Shown: positions 31,095 through 42,634, numbered from the stretch's first letter. The stretch: DNA of 64,000 bases from Prorocentrum cordatum (GCA_963575745.1 CAUYUJ010012558.1:1-64000); one strand, 5' to 3'. The notes: a model not told the origin generated them from the sequence alone. A program made the numbers and translations.

Positions 31095-31340
31095 TTGTCC
31101 TGGCCTCGGGGTGCCTCGGTCGGGCCTCCAGAGGCCAAGACCACCACTGGTGGCCTCCGTGCCCCCTCCTCGCCACGGAGGTGCGTCGGAGCCACTTTGC
31201 CGCTTCCGGGGCACGCGGCGCCAACTAAGAATCCCATAATCCTAAGATCCGTCGGCGCCGAGGGCACCCCTCGACCGGCCCTCAGGAGGCCGAGACCACC
31301 ACCGGTGGCCTCCGCCCCCTCATCGCCACGAAAGGGCTTG
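31095..31340. repeat. Direct duplication at ~158-bp spacing
   Basis: CGGTCGGGCCTCCAGAGGCC...GACCACCACTGGTGGCCTCC near 31115-31180 recurs as CGACCGGCCCTCAGGAGGCC...GACCACCACCGGTGGCCTCC near 31272-31340. Confidence 0.75.
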
Positions 31341-31410
31341 GGAACTGCGGCCTCCGAGGGGCGGCCTTCGCGCCGCGCTGGAGGCCCCCGCAAACGCAGC
31401 CTCTGGGGAT

Positions 31411-31515
31411 GCGGCCCCCGCCGCGCTCGCCGAGGTGCCTCGGCCCCCCCGCGACACCGAGGAGCAACCTGGAAAGATTTTTAGCGCCCCAGCACTATCC
31501 AAGCGACGGTGGTGA
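31411..31515 (+). repeat. 105-bp sequence heading a GAT tract, copy 1
   Basis: GCGGCCCCCGCCGCGC.CGCC, CGAGGTGC, GCAAC, AAAGGAT-like and CACTATCCAAGCGACGGTGG. Closely matches 32425-32531 and, like it, passes directly into GGTGATGGTGG-type repeats. Confidence 0.8.
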
Positions 31516-31882
31516 TGGTGGTTGTTTTCGTGGTGATGTTGTTGATGATGGTATTGATGATGCGGGTGACGATGACGATTAGAATTACGATGATGGGTGA
31601 TGATGAGGGTGGTGATGGGTGGTGATGCTAATCTTGGTGGACGATGATGGCGGTGATGATGATGCCGATGGTGGCGGTGATGATAATATTATTGGTGGTG
31701 GTGAAGGTGATGGTAGTAGTGCAGATGATACTGCTGATGGTGCCGACGACGATGACGCTAATAATGGTGATGGTGCTGCTAAGTGGTGGTGGTGGTGATG
31801 AAGCTGATGATGGTGATGATCGGGATGGTGGTAAGAATGGTAGCGGTGGTGATAGTGATGGTGAGGATGATGTGGTTTGTTC
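31503..31882 (+). repeat. Degenerate (GAT)n tract, block 1
   Basis: GGTGATGATGGTGG and related sequence, about 380 bp. Confidence 0.9.
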
Positions 31883-32424
31883 TTTTACCGATATGAATGA
31901 GCAAGTGCTCCATCGCCCCCATCTACAATATTGCCTTCAATCCAAGACCGCCCAACATGTGATGCAGCCGCTCTGGCTCGCAACTTTGCAACAATTTCCG
32001 ATCTAATATATCAGCCTTCCAATCCTTTTGATACCGCTGACCGAAAACAATGCCAGCTGTGCTTCGTCATACCATGGCGGCAACCGGCCATGGCTTTGTC
32101 TGTCTGAAACTCTCTGGCAATTCAAACGGCTCTCTGGCTGACAATTTCATTCAATACTTGGCATAACACAAATGTCCATGAGCCAACCGACGTGTCCAGA
32201 ATATCGGTACGTACGCTGGGCACCGACCACGTCCAAATCAGCAAAACCATTCTCGATCCTGATTTTCCTCACAAGGCGCCTCTGTCGACGACAACCATGT
32301 TCACCTGCTTCACCACGATGCCCAGGAAGACCAGAGTACCGCAGCATAGCTCCATTCTGGACTGCTCGCAACTATTGGGCGGCCTGCTGACTATAAGTCG
32401 ACCGCGTGGACATGGACGTAGGCT
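31883..32424. other. Insert between the two GAT blocks, no gene recognised
   Basis: Ordinary-complexity sequence with short frames only. It separates the two [105-bp + GAT] blocks. Confidence 0.5.
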
Positions 32425-32531
32425 GCGGCCCCCGCCGCGCCCGCCGAGGTGCCCCAGCCCCCTCGCGAAGCCGAGCAACAACGCGAAAGGATCTTGTGTC
32501 TCCTGGCGCTATCCAGGCAACGGTGGTGATA
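32425..32531 (+). repeat. 105-bp sequence heading a GAT tract, copy 2
   Basis: Roughly 80-85% identical by eye to 31411-31515 with the same exit into GGTGGTGAT repeats. Confidence 0.8.
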
Positions 32532-33721
32532 GTGTTGGTGTTGGTGTTCGTGCTGGTTGTGATGATGGTGACGATGATGATGATAACGACGGAGGGTGAT
32601 GATGGTGGCGATGACGTTGACGAAGATGATGATGATGACGATGATGATGATGATGATCGATGGTGATGGATGATGGCCACGATAATGATGATGATGGTGC
32701 TGACGATGACAATGATGTTGGTAATGATGGCTGGCACAGGATGGTAATGATGACGATCATGATGATTATGGCGATGGCCGATGGTGATGCTGATCACGAT
32801 GACGATAATGACAATGGACGATGATGGTGGCTGAAAACGGATGATGGTGATGATGAGGATGATAACAATGACGGCGATGAAAGTAATAATGATGACGATG
32901 GCGATGATAATAACGAAGGTGATGACAGCAGTGTATGACGGTGGATGATGATAATGATGGCGATGCTGGTGATGTTGACGATGACAACGGCGATGATGAA
33001 GAACACGGAGGTCATGACGATGTTTATGACTTATGATAAGGGGTAGTGACGATGATGGTGACGATGACGATGATGAGGTGTGGTGATGGATGATGACGAT
33101 GATGATGCTTCTTATGATGACACTGGTGATGATGATGCTGATACGCATGACGGTAATGAGGGTGACGATGACGAGTACGAAGATGATGGTGTGCAAAGAT
33201 GGAGGATAATGATGACTACTTTGGTCATGATGATTCGGGTGATGATGATGATGGCCGTGATGATGACGATGCTGATCTTGATGACGACGATGACGTGGAT
33301 GGAAAGGGGGCGATGACGGATGATGGTGGTGACGCGGATGATGAAAAATCAAGATGATGATGGTGGCGATGATGATGATGGTGGATGCTGATGGATGGCG
33401 ATGATGCCGATGATGATGGTGCCAATGATGATGATGAAAATTATGATGACGATGGTGATGATGATGGGTGATGGTGATGGATTGTGATGGTGACGATGAT
33501 GAAGACCATGAGAGAGATGATGGTGGTAATGACGGTGAGGAAGACGATGATACTGATGATGATGACGGTGATGAGACGGTTCTGATGATATACGATGACG
33601 GGTGATGGTGCTGACGATGATGATGATGATGATGATGATAACGGGTGGAGGTGATGGTGACGATGACGATGATTGATGATGATGATGATGATGATGCTGA
33701 CGCTGGTGATGATGACTATGT

Positions 33722-33759
<38 letters not shown>

Positions 33760-34036
33760 GTGATGATGTATGAGGGTTGATGCCGATAAAGAGCATGACG
33801 AGGATGCTAGAGATGACACTGCTGATGATGATGACGATGACGACGACGTTGTGATGATGATGACGATGGAAGCAATGATGGTGACGCTGATGATGGATGA
33901 TGGTGGAAGGTGATGGTGGTGATCATGACGATGCGCCTGATACCGAAGATGATGGTAACGATGGCGATGCTGATGATGATGGGTGAAGAAGGATGGTGGT
34001 GCTGACGACGACGACGATGATGATGATGATGATTAT

Positions 34037-34071
<35 letters not shown>

Positions 34072-34386
34072 CTGGTGCTAATGATGATAGTGCTGATGAT
34101 GACGACGATGACCCTGATTATGTCGACGATGGCTTATAATGGATTAAGGTGCAGATAATGGTGATAGCGATGCTGCGGCGATAATGTGCTGATGAATCAT
34201 GATACGTGACGATGGTAAGGACGATGATGACGATGATGCTGATGGTGAAGACGATAAAGATGCTGATGAAGCTGGATGATGGTTGGTGTTGTGCTTGGCG
34301 ACGATGGTGACAGTTATGACGAGTATGATGATGATAGTAAATCTGATGGACGAAGATGGACATGACAGTTGAAAAGGACGGATGAT

Positions 34387-34423
<37 letters not shown>

Positions 34424-34668
34424 GTGCTGCTGATGCTGATGATGGATGATGAAGGGGAATGATCATGACGATGGTGATATGATGATGTGACTGGTGACGC
34501 TGATGCTGATGAAGATGAAGATGATGAGGATGATTCTGATGATGGTGATAATGATGCTGGTGATGATCTAGATGACGATGATGATGACGATGATGATACT
34601 GATAATGATGATGGTTGTGCTGCTGGTGGCTCCTATGGTGATGATGGTGATGCCCCACCCGCGATCGC
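32520..34668 (+). repeat. Degenerate (GAT)n megatract, block 2
   Basis: About 2.1 kb of GATGAT with G/C/A interruptions every few units and no internal non-repeat island longer than about 30 bp. All poly-Asp/His/Met-like frames here are repeat translations. Confidence 0.95.
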
Positions 34669-35007
34669 TGCTTACCACCAGAGTAGTGCTGCCCCGAGAC
34701 ATGCAGGGGAGGAGCGCCGAAGAGGGGGGGCGTGGGCGCATCGGGTTCTGCGGGCGGCCTCTCTGGCGACGCGCGTCGGTGCCGCGCTGCCGCTGGCGTG
34801 TCCGCCCGCCAGATGCTTCGAAACCACGGGTGCAGTCGTTTCTGGCCTCCCTTCCTTCAGCGAGCACGGTGCCATCGTCTACCCTCCTCCTGTCTCCCCT
34901 GTTCCCTCTCTTCCTCTCCCCTGCTCCGCCGCATACCTGCCATCGTCCAGACGTCCGTTCCCCGTGCATTTGTGGATGCTCCCTGATGGTCCTCACCAAC
35001 AAAAAAA
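34669..35007. other. No gene recognised
   Basis: GC-rich sequence following the megatract. Overlapping frames on both strands. Confidence 0.45.
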
Positions 35008-35179
35008 ACGGCATAAGCTTTTGGAAGTCCGCGCGGATTTCTTGGAGCCGCGCCAGACCCGCTCCGTACCGCGAGGACGGGGCGCGCCAGGGCCAGCGCC
35101 GGTGGCGCCGCCAGGGGAGTCCAGCGTCGATCTAAGAAATCTGCGCGGAGCTCCGAAAGTTTACCTATGTCTGTGCCGT
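35008..35179. mobile_element. Foldback (MITE-like) element family 2, copy a
   Basis: Left end ACGGCATAAGCTTTTGGAAG, TCCGCGCGGATTTCTTGGAG. Right end read in reverse complement is ACGGCACAGACATAGGTAAA, then CGGAGCTCCGCGCAGATTTC. The two ends pair over about 55 bp with mismatches around a GC-rich centre (GGCGCCGC). Same termini and arms as the elements at 38903-39073 and 39314-39419. Confidence 0.82.
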
Positions 35180-36340
35180 CGTTTCGATCCTCTCTCTCCT
35201 ATGTTCATGCCACCAGCGTCCGCCCGCAGGATCGAAGGGAGAACACCCTCGCCCGCAGGATCGAACGTCAACCAAGCAACGGTTGCAACCTCCTCCTTCC
35301 AGGTTGCCCCGACAGGCATGGGGGCGAACGAAAGGCGGCAGGGACAGACACCGCAATAGCAGATACTGGATTCGGCTCCGAACAGCCTCTCTCGCGCAAC
35401 ACAAAGATTATACCGCCATCTCGCGGTGAAGGCTGCGTCGTCCAGTAGTGGTCAGAATAACGTGGCGACCCTAGCCAGGCTGCCCTTCAATTGCAGCGAG
35501 AGGGTGCAATTTCAGATCATGTTCAGAACATCGATGCTGGCACTCGAGGGCGGCCCGTTGGAGTGCGAAGACGAGGGCGTTCTTGGTGCGGGACCCAGCA
35601 TGTTCATGGCAAGCTATCTTGTCGCGAGTGGCCTCCGCGCCGAGCTTGGAGGCCCAGAAGACAACAGCCCCGTCGTAGAACCAACAGCTGCCTCCACGGA
35701 CGCTCAAAAAAGGCATGGCCCTCGAGGCCAACAACGCGCACAGTCATGCCGGGAACAAAGGGATCTGCAACAACGCTTCCGTCGCAACGGTCTGCCATTC
35801 CGGGGCCTGCTGCTGGCACTCGTCCTGCGTAGAGCACGAGGCTGCGAAGCGGCGCCAGTCTGGAAGCTGGCTGGTGGCCTGCTCCCCCCCCTTCCCGAGG
35901 GTGCTCGGCGTGCGTGTGGCGCCAAGCGCTCTCGGCGTCCGGTGGGCGCGCGGCGTGCGGCGCAGCCGCAGCGCTCCCAGATCGTGCTGGAAGGGGCTGT
36001 GCGACGACGCGGATATGGACCCACCGTTGGAGATCCTGTGGTCGTGGTCCATGACGGCGGCGATGCCGAAAACGATGCGTATCGCCTGGGGCAAGCCGCT
36101 CCAGCAGCTGTTCTGCACGTTATGCGACCATAAACGGGAAAAAGGCAACTTGCACAAGCAGTTCGCCCGCGCGCGAGCTTACTTTGACATCACCTTGTCG
36201 ACCAGCTCCTGGATGACCCGCGGGAGCCTGGCAGCCGAGCAGCTGTGCGAAGAAGGGGACGGGGGCAGGCGTCCGCTGATGCGGGCAAGTGGCCACACCT
36301 CATGCAAGCAGAGACTCCTGAGCCCCAGTGTCTTCCTCAT
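35180..36340. other. Coding-like fragments on both strands, unassigned
   Basis: Minus frame 35471-35734 reads SCWFYDGAVVFWASKLGAEA, NALVFALQRAALECQHRC. Minus frame 35744-36157 reads LPQAIRIVFGIAAVMDHDHR then SQLPDWRRFAASC. They have retroelement-like composition and strand. The plus frame covering the same ground is equally long. I cannot decide, and no motif is diagnostic. Confidence 0.25.
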
Positions 36341-36427
36341 CCTCGTCCGTCTCCTCCTCCTGCTCCTTCTCCTCCTCCTGCTCGTCCTCCTCCTCCTCTT
36401 GCTCCTCCTCCTCCTCCTCCTCCTCTT
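36341..36427 (+). repeat. (CTC)n tract
   Basis: CTCCTCCTGCTCCTTCTCCT-type sequence, about 85 bp. Confidence 0.92.
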
Positions 36428-36491
36428 ACGCCTTCTCATCTTCCGACTCCTCCGTAATGATTTGTTCGTAATGCCTGCACCCAATAGTCTT

Positions 36492-36616
36492 GCCCCGTTC
36501 CGCGGGACCAATCTTTCATCCTGAATAGATGTTCGACGGTCCCGAGGCCCGGTCAGGGCCCCCAGAGGCCGAAAATACAGAAAAATCGTCCTTCATGATC
36601 TTTTCATGGCTCGAGA
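36492..36616 (-). repeat. 175-bp dispersed repeat, copy 7 (partial)
   Basis: Plus-strand sequence TTTCATCCTGAATAGATGTT, CGACGGTCCCGAGGCCCGGT, CAGGGCCCCCAGAGGCCGAA and ATCTTTTCATGGCTCGAGAA is the reverse complement of the family's first two-thirds. Confidence 0.85.
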
Positions 36617-36790
36617 ACCGTGGCGACCAGAACTCCCAGAAACGGCCAACCCCAAGCATCGACGCTTCCCGACGCTCCACCCCGACCCTCGCGGTCCCTG
36701 GCCCCCGCGCGACTCGACGGATCCCGGCCCCGCAGAAATCCGCATCGACCCAACACTCGAGGACCCCACCATCCAAGGGATCCCACCATA

Positions 36791-37008
36791 GAGGCCTCCC
36801 CAATGGGGTGCGAGCCGAAGGGGTCGGAGGATCGCGCAGCATCGATGATACGTCGGCGGTGTATTAGCGTTGCATCGTCGACGTCGGCGATGCATCGGCG
36901 ACGTCGACGTGAAGAAAATCGAGCTCCACATTGAAGCGCATCGCCGATGCATCGGCGATGCGGCGCGAGCCTCCGATCCCACCTACTCGGACCCCATCTG
37001 GGAGGCCT
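36791..37008. mobile_element. Foldback (MITE-like) element family 1, copy 1
   Basis: Left arm GAGGCCTCCCC...GGGGTCGGAGGATCGCGC pairs with right arm GCGCGAGCCTCCGATCCC...CATCTGGGAGGCCT (about 47 bp each). Inside is a perfect 22-bp palindrome centred on CGCCGATGCATCGGCG (36939-36960). Confidence 0.85.
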
Positions 37009-37068
37009 GGAACACAACATCCCGACAACGACGATCCCCGATCTCTCGCGCGCGAAACATCGTGGCCA

Positions 37069-37147
37069 AAACCCCAGACCCCAGATGTTTGCATTATCTT
37101 TCGAGGCAGATCGATCTTCGACGGTCCCCGGGCCCGACACAACGCCA
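37069..37147 (-). repeat. 175-bp dispersed repeat, copy 10 (fragment)
   Basis: AACCCCAGACCCCAGATG then TTCGACGGTCCCCGGGCCCG, i.e. the two ends of the family joined by a deletion. Confidence 0.45.
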
Positions 37148-37414
37148 AGTCCCCTGCTGTGAAAAACGGCAACGCCAGGACCTGAGTGATAAACAATAGA
37201 AGCACCCATAACCCTTTGGGAAGGGGGGAGACTAAGTTGGGAGGGCCATCGACATTAGTGATAGAGACTAGTTGCATGCCATTGCTGCAGACGTATGCAG
37301 ATGTCTCCGACGAACCAGCCATATATTTAGGGACGCCCCTACAAACCATGGCCTGAATGAAGGGTCAGGTGCTGCATTCTTATGAAGGGCCGAGGGGCCG
37401 CATCCGGAAGATGA

Positions 37415-37636
37415 CTACCCCCGATCCCGAAGAGCCTCCTGACCGGCGGGCGCTCGCCGCCTCGGCAGCGTGCCAGCCCCTGCGGGAAGAGCAGCAGCGG
37501 CAGCGGCCGCAGCGGCCTCGCGCCTGTCGCCCGCAGCTCCGCCACGACCTCGAGCGCCTCCTGGCCCGCCGCCCACCGCACCAGGGGGAGCTCTTTGTCG
37601 GGGGTGAGCGACGCAAAGAAGCGGGCCTTACGCAAG
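37415..37636 (-). CDS. Candidate exon
   Basis: After an acceptor-like GCGTAAG on the minus strand, the frame reads ARFFASLTPDKELPLVRWAA, GQEALEVVAELRATGARPLR and PLPLLLFPQGLARCRGG, ending near GATCGGGG|GTAGTC. Balanced composition with a helical middle. A second candidate stretch lies above it at about 37690-37660. No family recognised. The 175-bp repeat copy 3 lies just upstream on this strand (37796-37972). Confidence 0.28.
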
Positions 37637-37795
37637 AGCGCATTGCGACCTTACGCGGTGGCTTACAAAGGCCGCCAGGGAGGTACGCTATGATGGACAC
37701 GAGGGCGCGAGCGGCCTTGCGCAGGCAGCTTGCGCGCGAATGTCCGCGGGAGGGCACACGTCGGCTGCACGCAGGAGTGACCCTGGGCAAGACCC

Positions 37796-37972
37796 CTTCG
37801 AGCCATGCAAAAATCACGTCGGGAGGTTTCTACCTATGTTCAGCCCTTGGGGGCCCTCACCGGGCCTCGGGACCTTCAAACACGATTCAGGATGAAAAGC
37901 CGATCCCTGGGAATGGGGCGAGAACTCTGGGGGTCGACGTTCTGGAAAATCGTGACGTCGGGGGTCTGGGGG
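37796..37972 (+). repeat. 175-bp dispersed repeat, copy 3
   Basis: Full-length member with CTTCGAGCCATGCAAAAATC, ACGTCGGGAGGTTT, CACCGGGCCTCGGGACCTTC, GATTCAGGATGAAAAGCC, CTCTGGGGGTCGACGTTCTG and CGTGACGTCGGGGGTCTGGG. Confidence 0.9.
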
Positions 37973-38329
37973 CAAGAGTGACCTCTGGTGCGCGACTTTC
38001 GAGGGCCACAGCAGGGCGAAGTCCAACCGCGCAGGACAGTGCTAAGGGGGTACTGAGGGGGACCCCTCCGAGCCCGCAGTCAAGGCCACTCTGGCGAATG
38101 CCCGGGGGTCCTTTCGGGGTGAGGGGCGGAAGGGGGAAACAGATTTCTGATGTGGACTTATAGGGGGTGCCCAACATGCAGTCAACGAAAGAAGCCTGAG
38201 CAAATGCTTCTCTCGGAACCCGAACGCATCCCAAAACTATCCCTACGTTCGAGGCCCTGTCCCTGGAAAGGGGACAGTGCACAATGGGATATTTGGCAAA
38301 CGTGTCCTACAAGAAAACGAGTCCTGGAA

Positions 38330-38475
38330 ACCCAGGGCGTTCACCCAGGACCAGCTCCTGGTCCTGAACAATCTCTGACAATCCCCAGGCCCAGAGAGGG
38401 CCCCCGCATTCCCCAAACAACGAAAATCAACTGGGCCCGTTTCCCTCAGGACCGTGTTCTTCATGGCAAGGGATC
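38330..38475 (-). repeat. 175-bp dispersed repeat, divergent copy 8
   Basis: Shares CTCTGACAATCCCCAGGCCC, GAGAGGGCCCCCGC and TTCATGGCAAGGGATCC with the minus-oriented copies, closest to 10764-10892. Confidence 0.45.
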
Positions 38476-38519
38476 CGGGAGGCATAGCGTCGTCCACACG
38501 CAAAAGCGGGACTGAGCAA

Positions 38520-38902
38520 GAGTGGCCTTTCGTGCGCGGCTTCAGGGAGGCAGCGGGGGGGGCCGCACCCAAACGCAGAGGCCATTGCTAGCAGAGCAGG
38601 GCGAATCGAAACAACGGCAGCTGAAATTAGGTCGGGCATGAAGCATCGTCCCCAAACTATGTTTGAAGCGTTTTCGCAGATTCCTCCTGCAGAGGGACAC
38701 GCCCGACCTGAAACTAAAAACTGGTCCCCGAGCTCATCCCAGGGCCCACACGCATCCGTCTTCCGAGGCGCCTCCCGCCGTGGCGGCGAGGGCCCCTCCT
38801 CCACTTCTGCACCTCCAACTCTGTCTCTGGCCGCCGCGATCTCTGCTCAGCGATCGGGGAAACGCCGGTGGGCCAGCACCAGAGGTCATAGAAGATGAAT
38901 GA
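38520..38902. other. No gene recognised
   Basis: GC-rich sequence. Frames on both strands are short and unsupported. Confidence 0.45.
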
Positions 38903-39073
38903 ACGGCATAAGCATAACATGTTGGCGCTCCGCGCGGATTTCCTGGATCTGCGCTGACCCCCTCCCTGCAACGTGGAACGCGCCAGGGGCGGCGCCGGAG
39001 GCGCCGCCGGAGTGGCCTAGCGCGGAGCCGAGAAACCCGCGCGGAGCGCCAAAGGTTGATGTTTATGGCATTG
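38903..39073. mobile_element. Foldback (MITE-like) element family 2, copy b
   Basis: Left ACGGCATAAGCATAACATGT, TGGCGCTCCGCGCGGATTTC pairs with right GAGAAACCCGCGCGGAGCGC, CAAAGGTTGATGTTTATGGC. The centre GGCGGCGCCGGAGGCGCC is itself foldable. Confidence 0.85.
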
Positions 39074-39313
39074 TTTGTCTTCGAGATAGGGCCACGTGGT
39101 CGGAAGCGTCGCTCCTCGCACGTGGCCTGAGCGCAGCACTGTCTGCCCACTGTTCGGACCGCTGCCGCTGCTCCGCGACATGTGAGGCTCAGTTCGGGGC
39201 GAAGCTTGCTGCGCCAACGTATCGATGAGTGCCCGAGGTGGCACAGCCATCGAGCGAAGGTTGCAGAAAAACATGGCAGCAAGCATCACAGCAGCAACAA
39301 AAGACCAGCAAAT

Positions 39314-39419
39314 ACGACATAAGCATAGGTAAACATGCGCAAGCTGTAGGCGGTCCGCGCGGATTTCCTGGGCCGGCGCTGGTCAGCAACATCGGCGTGA
39401 AAGTTAATGTCTATGCCGT
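39314..39419. mobile_element. Foldback (MITE-like) element family 2, copy c (deleted)
   Basis: Left ACGACATAAGCATAGGTAAA, GGTCCGCGCGGATTTCCTGG, then a shortened centre, and right end GTTAATGTCTATGCCGT. The right inner arm is lost. Confidence 0.78.
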
Positions 39420-39494
39420 TTCTCTTCTCCAAAGCGCAGCATCAAAGCAACAGCAGGGACGGTGAGGCTCGAGCGGGTGAACCAGAAGATGCTA

Positions 39495-39690
39495 GAGGCC
39501 TCCTCGATGATGTCAGAATTGACTCGGTCGGAGGATCGCGCCGCATCGCAAATGCATCGGCGACGATGATGCATCGGCGACGCCGAGGTTGAGAAAATCA
39601 GGCCCATATCGAACCGCATCGTCGATGCATCGATGATGTGGCGCAATCTTCCGACCCCATCTACTCCGACCCAATTTGGTATGCCCAGGA
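39495..39690. mobile_element. Foldback (MITE-like) element family 1, copy 2
   Basis: Left GAGGCCTCCTC...CGGTCGGAGGATCGCGCCGC pairs with right GTGGCGCAATCTTCCGACCC, then CATCTACTCCGACCC. The inner part has diverged (GTCGATGCATCGATGATG). Confidence 0.8.
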
Positions 39691-40035
39691 GAAAATTATC
39701 GGGGCATTACTCGGGCATCAAGCAAGCGGCCCGTTGCCACGATTCTGCAGAAGAGCACTCCGAAGCTGGAGTACCGCCACAGAACCAGCGACAACTCCAG
39801 AAAATTCCTGGAATGCCTATCTTGGAAGGCCCAGAAGACTAGCAGCAAAGCAGAAGGGACGGTGAGGCTCGAGCGGTTGGGCAAACCATATGCCGAGTCG
39901 GAATCACCGCTCCTCGGCGTCCTCGCCGCCCTTCCGCAACGCCAGCACCGCGGCGCCGCGCGCCAGCAACGCCGGGGAACGGGAACGCCAGAGCCCCGAC
40001 CAGGGCAGGCAGGCGCCCGGGTCCTCCAGGTTCCT

Positions 40036-40207
40036 TTTCCTCCTCTTCTTCCTCCTCCTCCTCCTCCTCCTCCTCCTCACTCCTCCTCGCTCCTCCTCAC
40101 ACCTCCTCTTTCTCCTCACTCCTTATGAATATTCCTCTTCGTCCATATCTCTCGTCGTCCTTATCCTCCTTTTCCTCCTCCTCCTCCTGCACCTCCTCCT
40201 CCTCCAG
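40036..40207 (+). repeat. (TCC)n tract, interrupted
   Basis: CTCCTCCTCCTCCTC with a short AT-containing break at about 40125-40160. Confidence 0.9.
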
Positions 40208-40544
40208 GCTTCCTGATATTAGTAGGTTCATCTTCCTCTCCGCGTGGCTCAAAGGAGGCGGGTGTATCCTGGCGAACCGGTGGGTACGTGGCTAGTAATG
40301 TCCGTTAATCGGGCTTACACAAACCAATGTATAGTGGAAGTATGGGTTTACGCAAGCAGGCCAGCCGGCCGGGCCACGCGCGCGCGTTCTTTGCTTTGAG
40401 TAAGCGCACAGCTGCGGAGACAGTCCCTCCGCGTCAGTCCTCAGCCCTGCCAACTCTGCGTTAAAGAAGAGTGGGCAGGGCAGCTGAACACGGCGAGGAG
40501 AGTGTCAGCAATGACTCCCCCCGCGGCCTCCCAGCGTGACATCG
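40208..40544. other. No gene recognised
   Basis: Mixed sequence between the TCC tract and the LINE-like remnant. Confidence 0.45.
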
Positions 40545-41633
40545 TCATGCCAGGGGGGCGCCAGCGCATTGGCTAACATCCCGAACAAAAGAGGCGGGAC
40601 GTGCGAAACAGTCTTCGGAAGATTCCGAGAGCGCAAGACGGACCCCCCCCCTTCCCGAAAGGCCACTTTGGGCCCCCCACGGCGCCAACCCCCAAAAAGT
40701 TTGAGGGCACGCGTGGCAAGGAAGGGAGTCCCCCGTCACCGCTTTATGCCAAGGACCTCCTGGCACGCTCCACCCGAAAGTGCGATGCGGTGACCGCGCC
40801 AACCAGCCATCAACTCATAAGGCAGTTTGCCTGTCGGTAACCGCGGCGCGCCAGCATGCCGGGGCAGCGCCCCGTAGCTTCTCGGGCCAGACGGAGACAC
40901 TGTCTCAGTCTATCGCCTTGAACGATGCGTCCTCCACCACTGACCCCCCGTATCATCGCGCCCTGGATGGTACATGCCAATCCTGTCCACCACGCCGGGT
41001 CTGCCAGCAAGCCGAACTCGCAGCTGGCGCCCAGGAAGCCCAGAGGTCGGCTGGGCCCGCGCGCCAAGGTGGCTGGGAAGACGCCGCTTCACTCTGCCAC
41101 CCTTGTCCGCAACTGCGATGCCATGGCGGGGCGGACTCTTCTTCTGCAGTCTCTCCAGGCGGGCGCGCCAACCCAGGTGGCGCAGTCGTCGCGCGCGGTG
41201 CCTGCGCCCCGCGAGGGGGCATTGGACTCGGCCTCATCGACAGAGGCGCTGCCGGCGTCGTGCGAAGATCTACGTCGCTCGCCCCGCGAATCGTTATGGG
41301 ACCCCTATGACGGAGCGCCCGCCAAGGCATCTTCTGTTCCAACTCCCACTTGGCCGTCTGGCGTTCGCCGGGATCATAACTTCCGCTGCGCTTCTGAACG
41401 CGCGGCGGGCCACGGCCGTGTTCGCGCGTCCTCGTCTTTGCGGAACGGGCCCGAGGAGGTGGGAGTGGCGTCTGACCGCGACGCGCTCGACTCATCAAGG
41501 AGGACGCCCCACCATTGTTGCCAGCGTCGCCGTCCCAGGTCTCCTGCAAGGCCACTGCCGTCACCCCGCTCATCTTCAGAAGAACCGAAGAGTGCCTCAG
41601 GGCAACGATCCTCGAGCGGGGACCAACGTGCAC
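40545..41633 (-). pseudogene. LINE endonuclease-like remnant
   Basis: The minus frame at 41633 begins with SVLLKMSGVTAVALQETWDG, matching the 'I..LQET.w' box at the start of LINE-type EEP endonucleases. Alternate frames further on include ALRHRGPITIRGASDVDLRT, GFLGASCEFGLLADPAWWTG (where the 'GD.N..P..L...GW' part is expected) and PHRTFGWSVPGGPWHKAV ('...H.PV.l.l'). The order is right for an EEP domain but most catalytic residues cannot be placed and several frame changes are needed. No RT follows before 40500. Confidence 0.4.
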
Positions 41634-41704
41634 GAAAATTATCCCACGTGCGATGCTTCAATTCTGCAAGGGTCGGGAGATTGGAGCCCTTACCCCCCCC
41701 CCCC

Positions 41705-42634
41705 TTACCCCCTTACACCGGCTGCCCCATCCATTTGGAATTCGCATATGCCGGGCGCGTGTTGCACAGCATGGAAGGTTCGAGGAAGCCGAAATCCTTT
41801 CCGTCTTGTGGCATTTGGAAGCTCAAGAACGGCCGCCACGCATATGCGAGGAAAGACTGCGTCAATTCCAGTAGCTGACTTCCCTTGTACATTTGATTTT
41901 GTACTCGCCATGGAGCTAACTTGCGGGCCTTCTCTTTGAAGCCGGGTGCGAATGTCGCCCGGGGTTGCAAAACCGGGCGTCCTCGGTCGCCACGCCAAGA
42001 CAATCGCGAAATTAAGTTGGAGCGCCGCCTTCCCGTGACGCGCGAGCTTCCAACGACGCTTGGCCTGGTCCGGTCGATTCCGTTTATTCTCGGACGTCCA
42101 CGCGTTCATGTCCGTGGCTTGACCTTGCATCTCTGTTCTTGGCCGCGCTGAAGACATAGGGACATTGCACCCGGACTCTGGGTCAATCTCCAGGGGCTGC
42201 ATCTACCGAACCGCAGGATAGATGGCGAACGCCGATCCAAGACGAGGCTCGAAGATGATAGGCACTGAGCAATGCGGGCAGTAAATCGCACCCAGCCTAT
42301 TACGGCGCGCTTTGGGGCACACCACATAACCATATTCCCAGGGCGCCGGCAGGATCATCTTGTTTTCGAAGCCACTCGTGTCGAGCTTGTCACCCTGACC
42401 CCCATACTCCTGACATGAATGCTTCTGCCGCATGTAATCAACGCAGCCTGAATCCTGGCGTTGTCTCATCCAGATTCCACCGTAGCGCCGATCATACACC
42501 GCGGTCCACGACGCTGTTTGTAAAGATGTTTGAAGCCTTTGTCGGCGCCCGCTTCTTCTCCTGAGCGGCGCGGCACGCAGGCCCGCCGCGCCAGTCGGGG
42601 CGCGCTTTCTGCGTGCTTGTGGACGGACAAGCAC
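41705..42634 (-). pseudogene. Coding-like region upstream of the endonuclease
   Basis: The minus frame 42203-42634 contains KLDTSGFENKMILPAPWEYG, YVVCPKARRNRLGAIYCPHC, SVPIIFEPRLGSAFAIYP: a CPHC pair after an earlier Cys suggests a small zinc-binding fold. The next frame (41705-42202) contains TDMNAWTSENKRNRPDQAKR. Probably the N-terminal region of the LINE polyprotein ahead of the EEP domain; not recognised beyond that. Confidence 0.35.
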
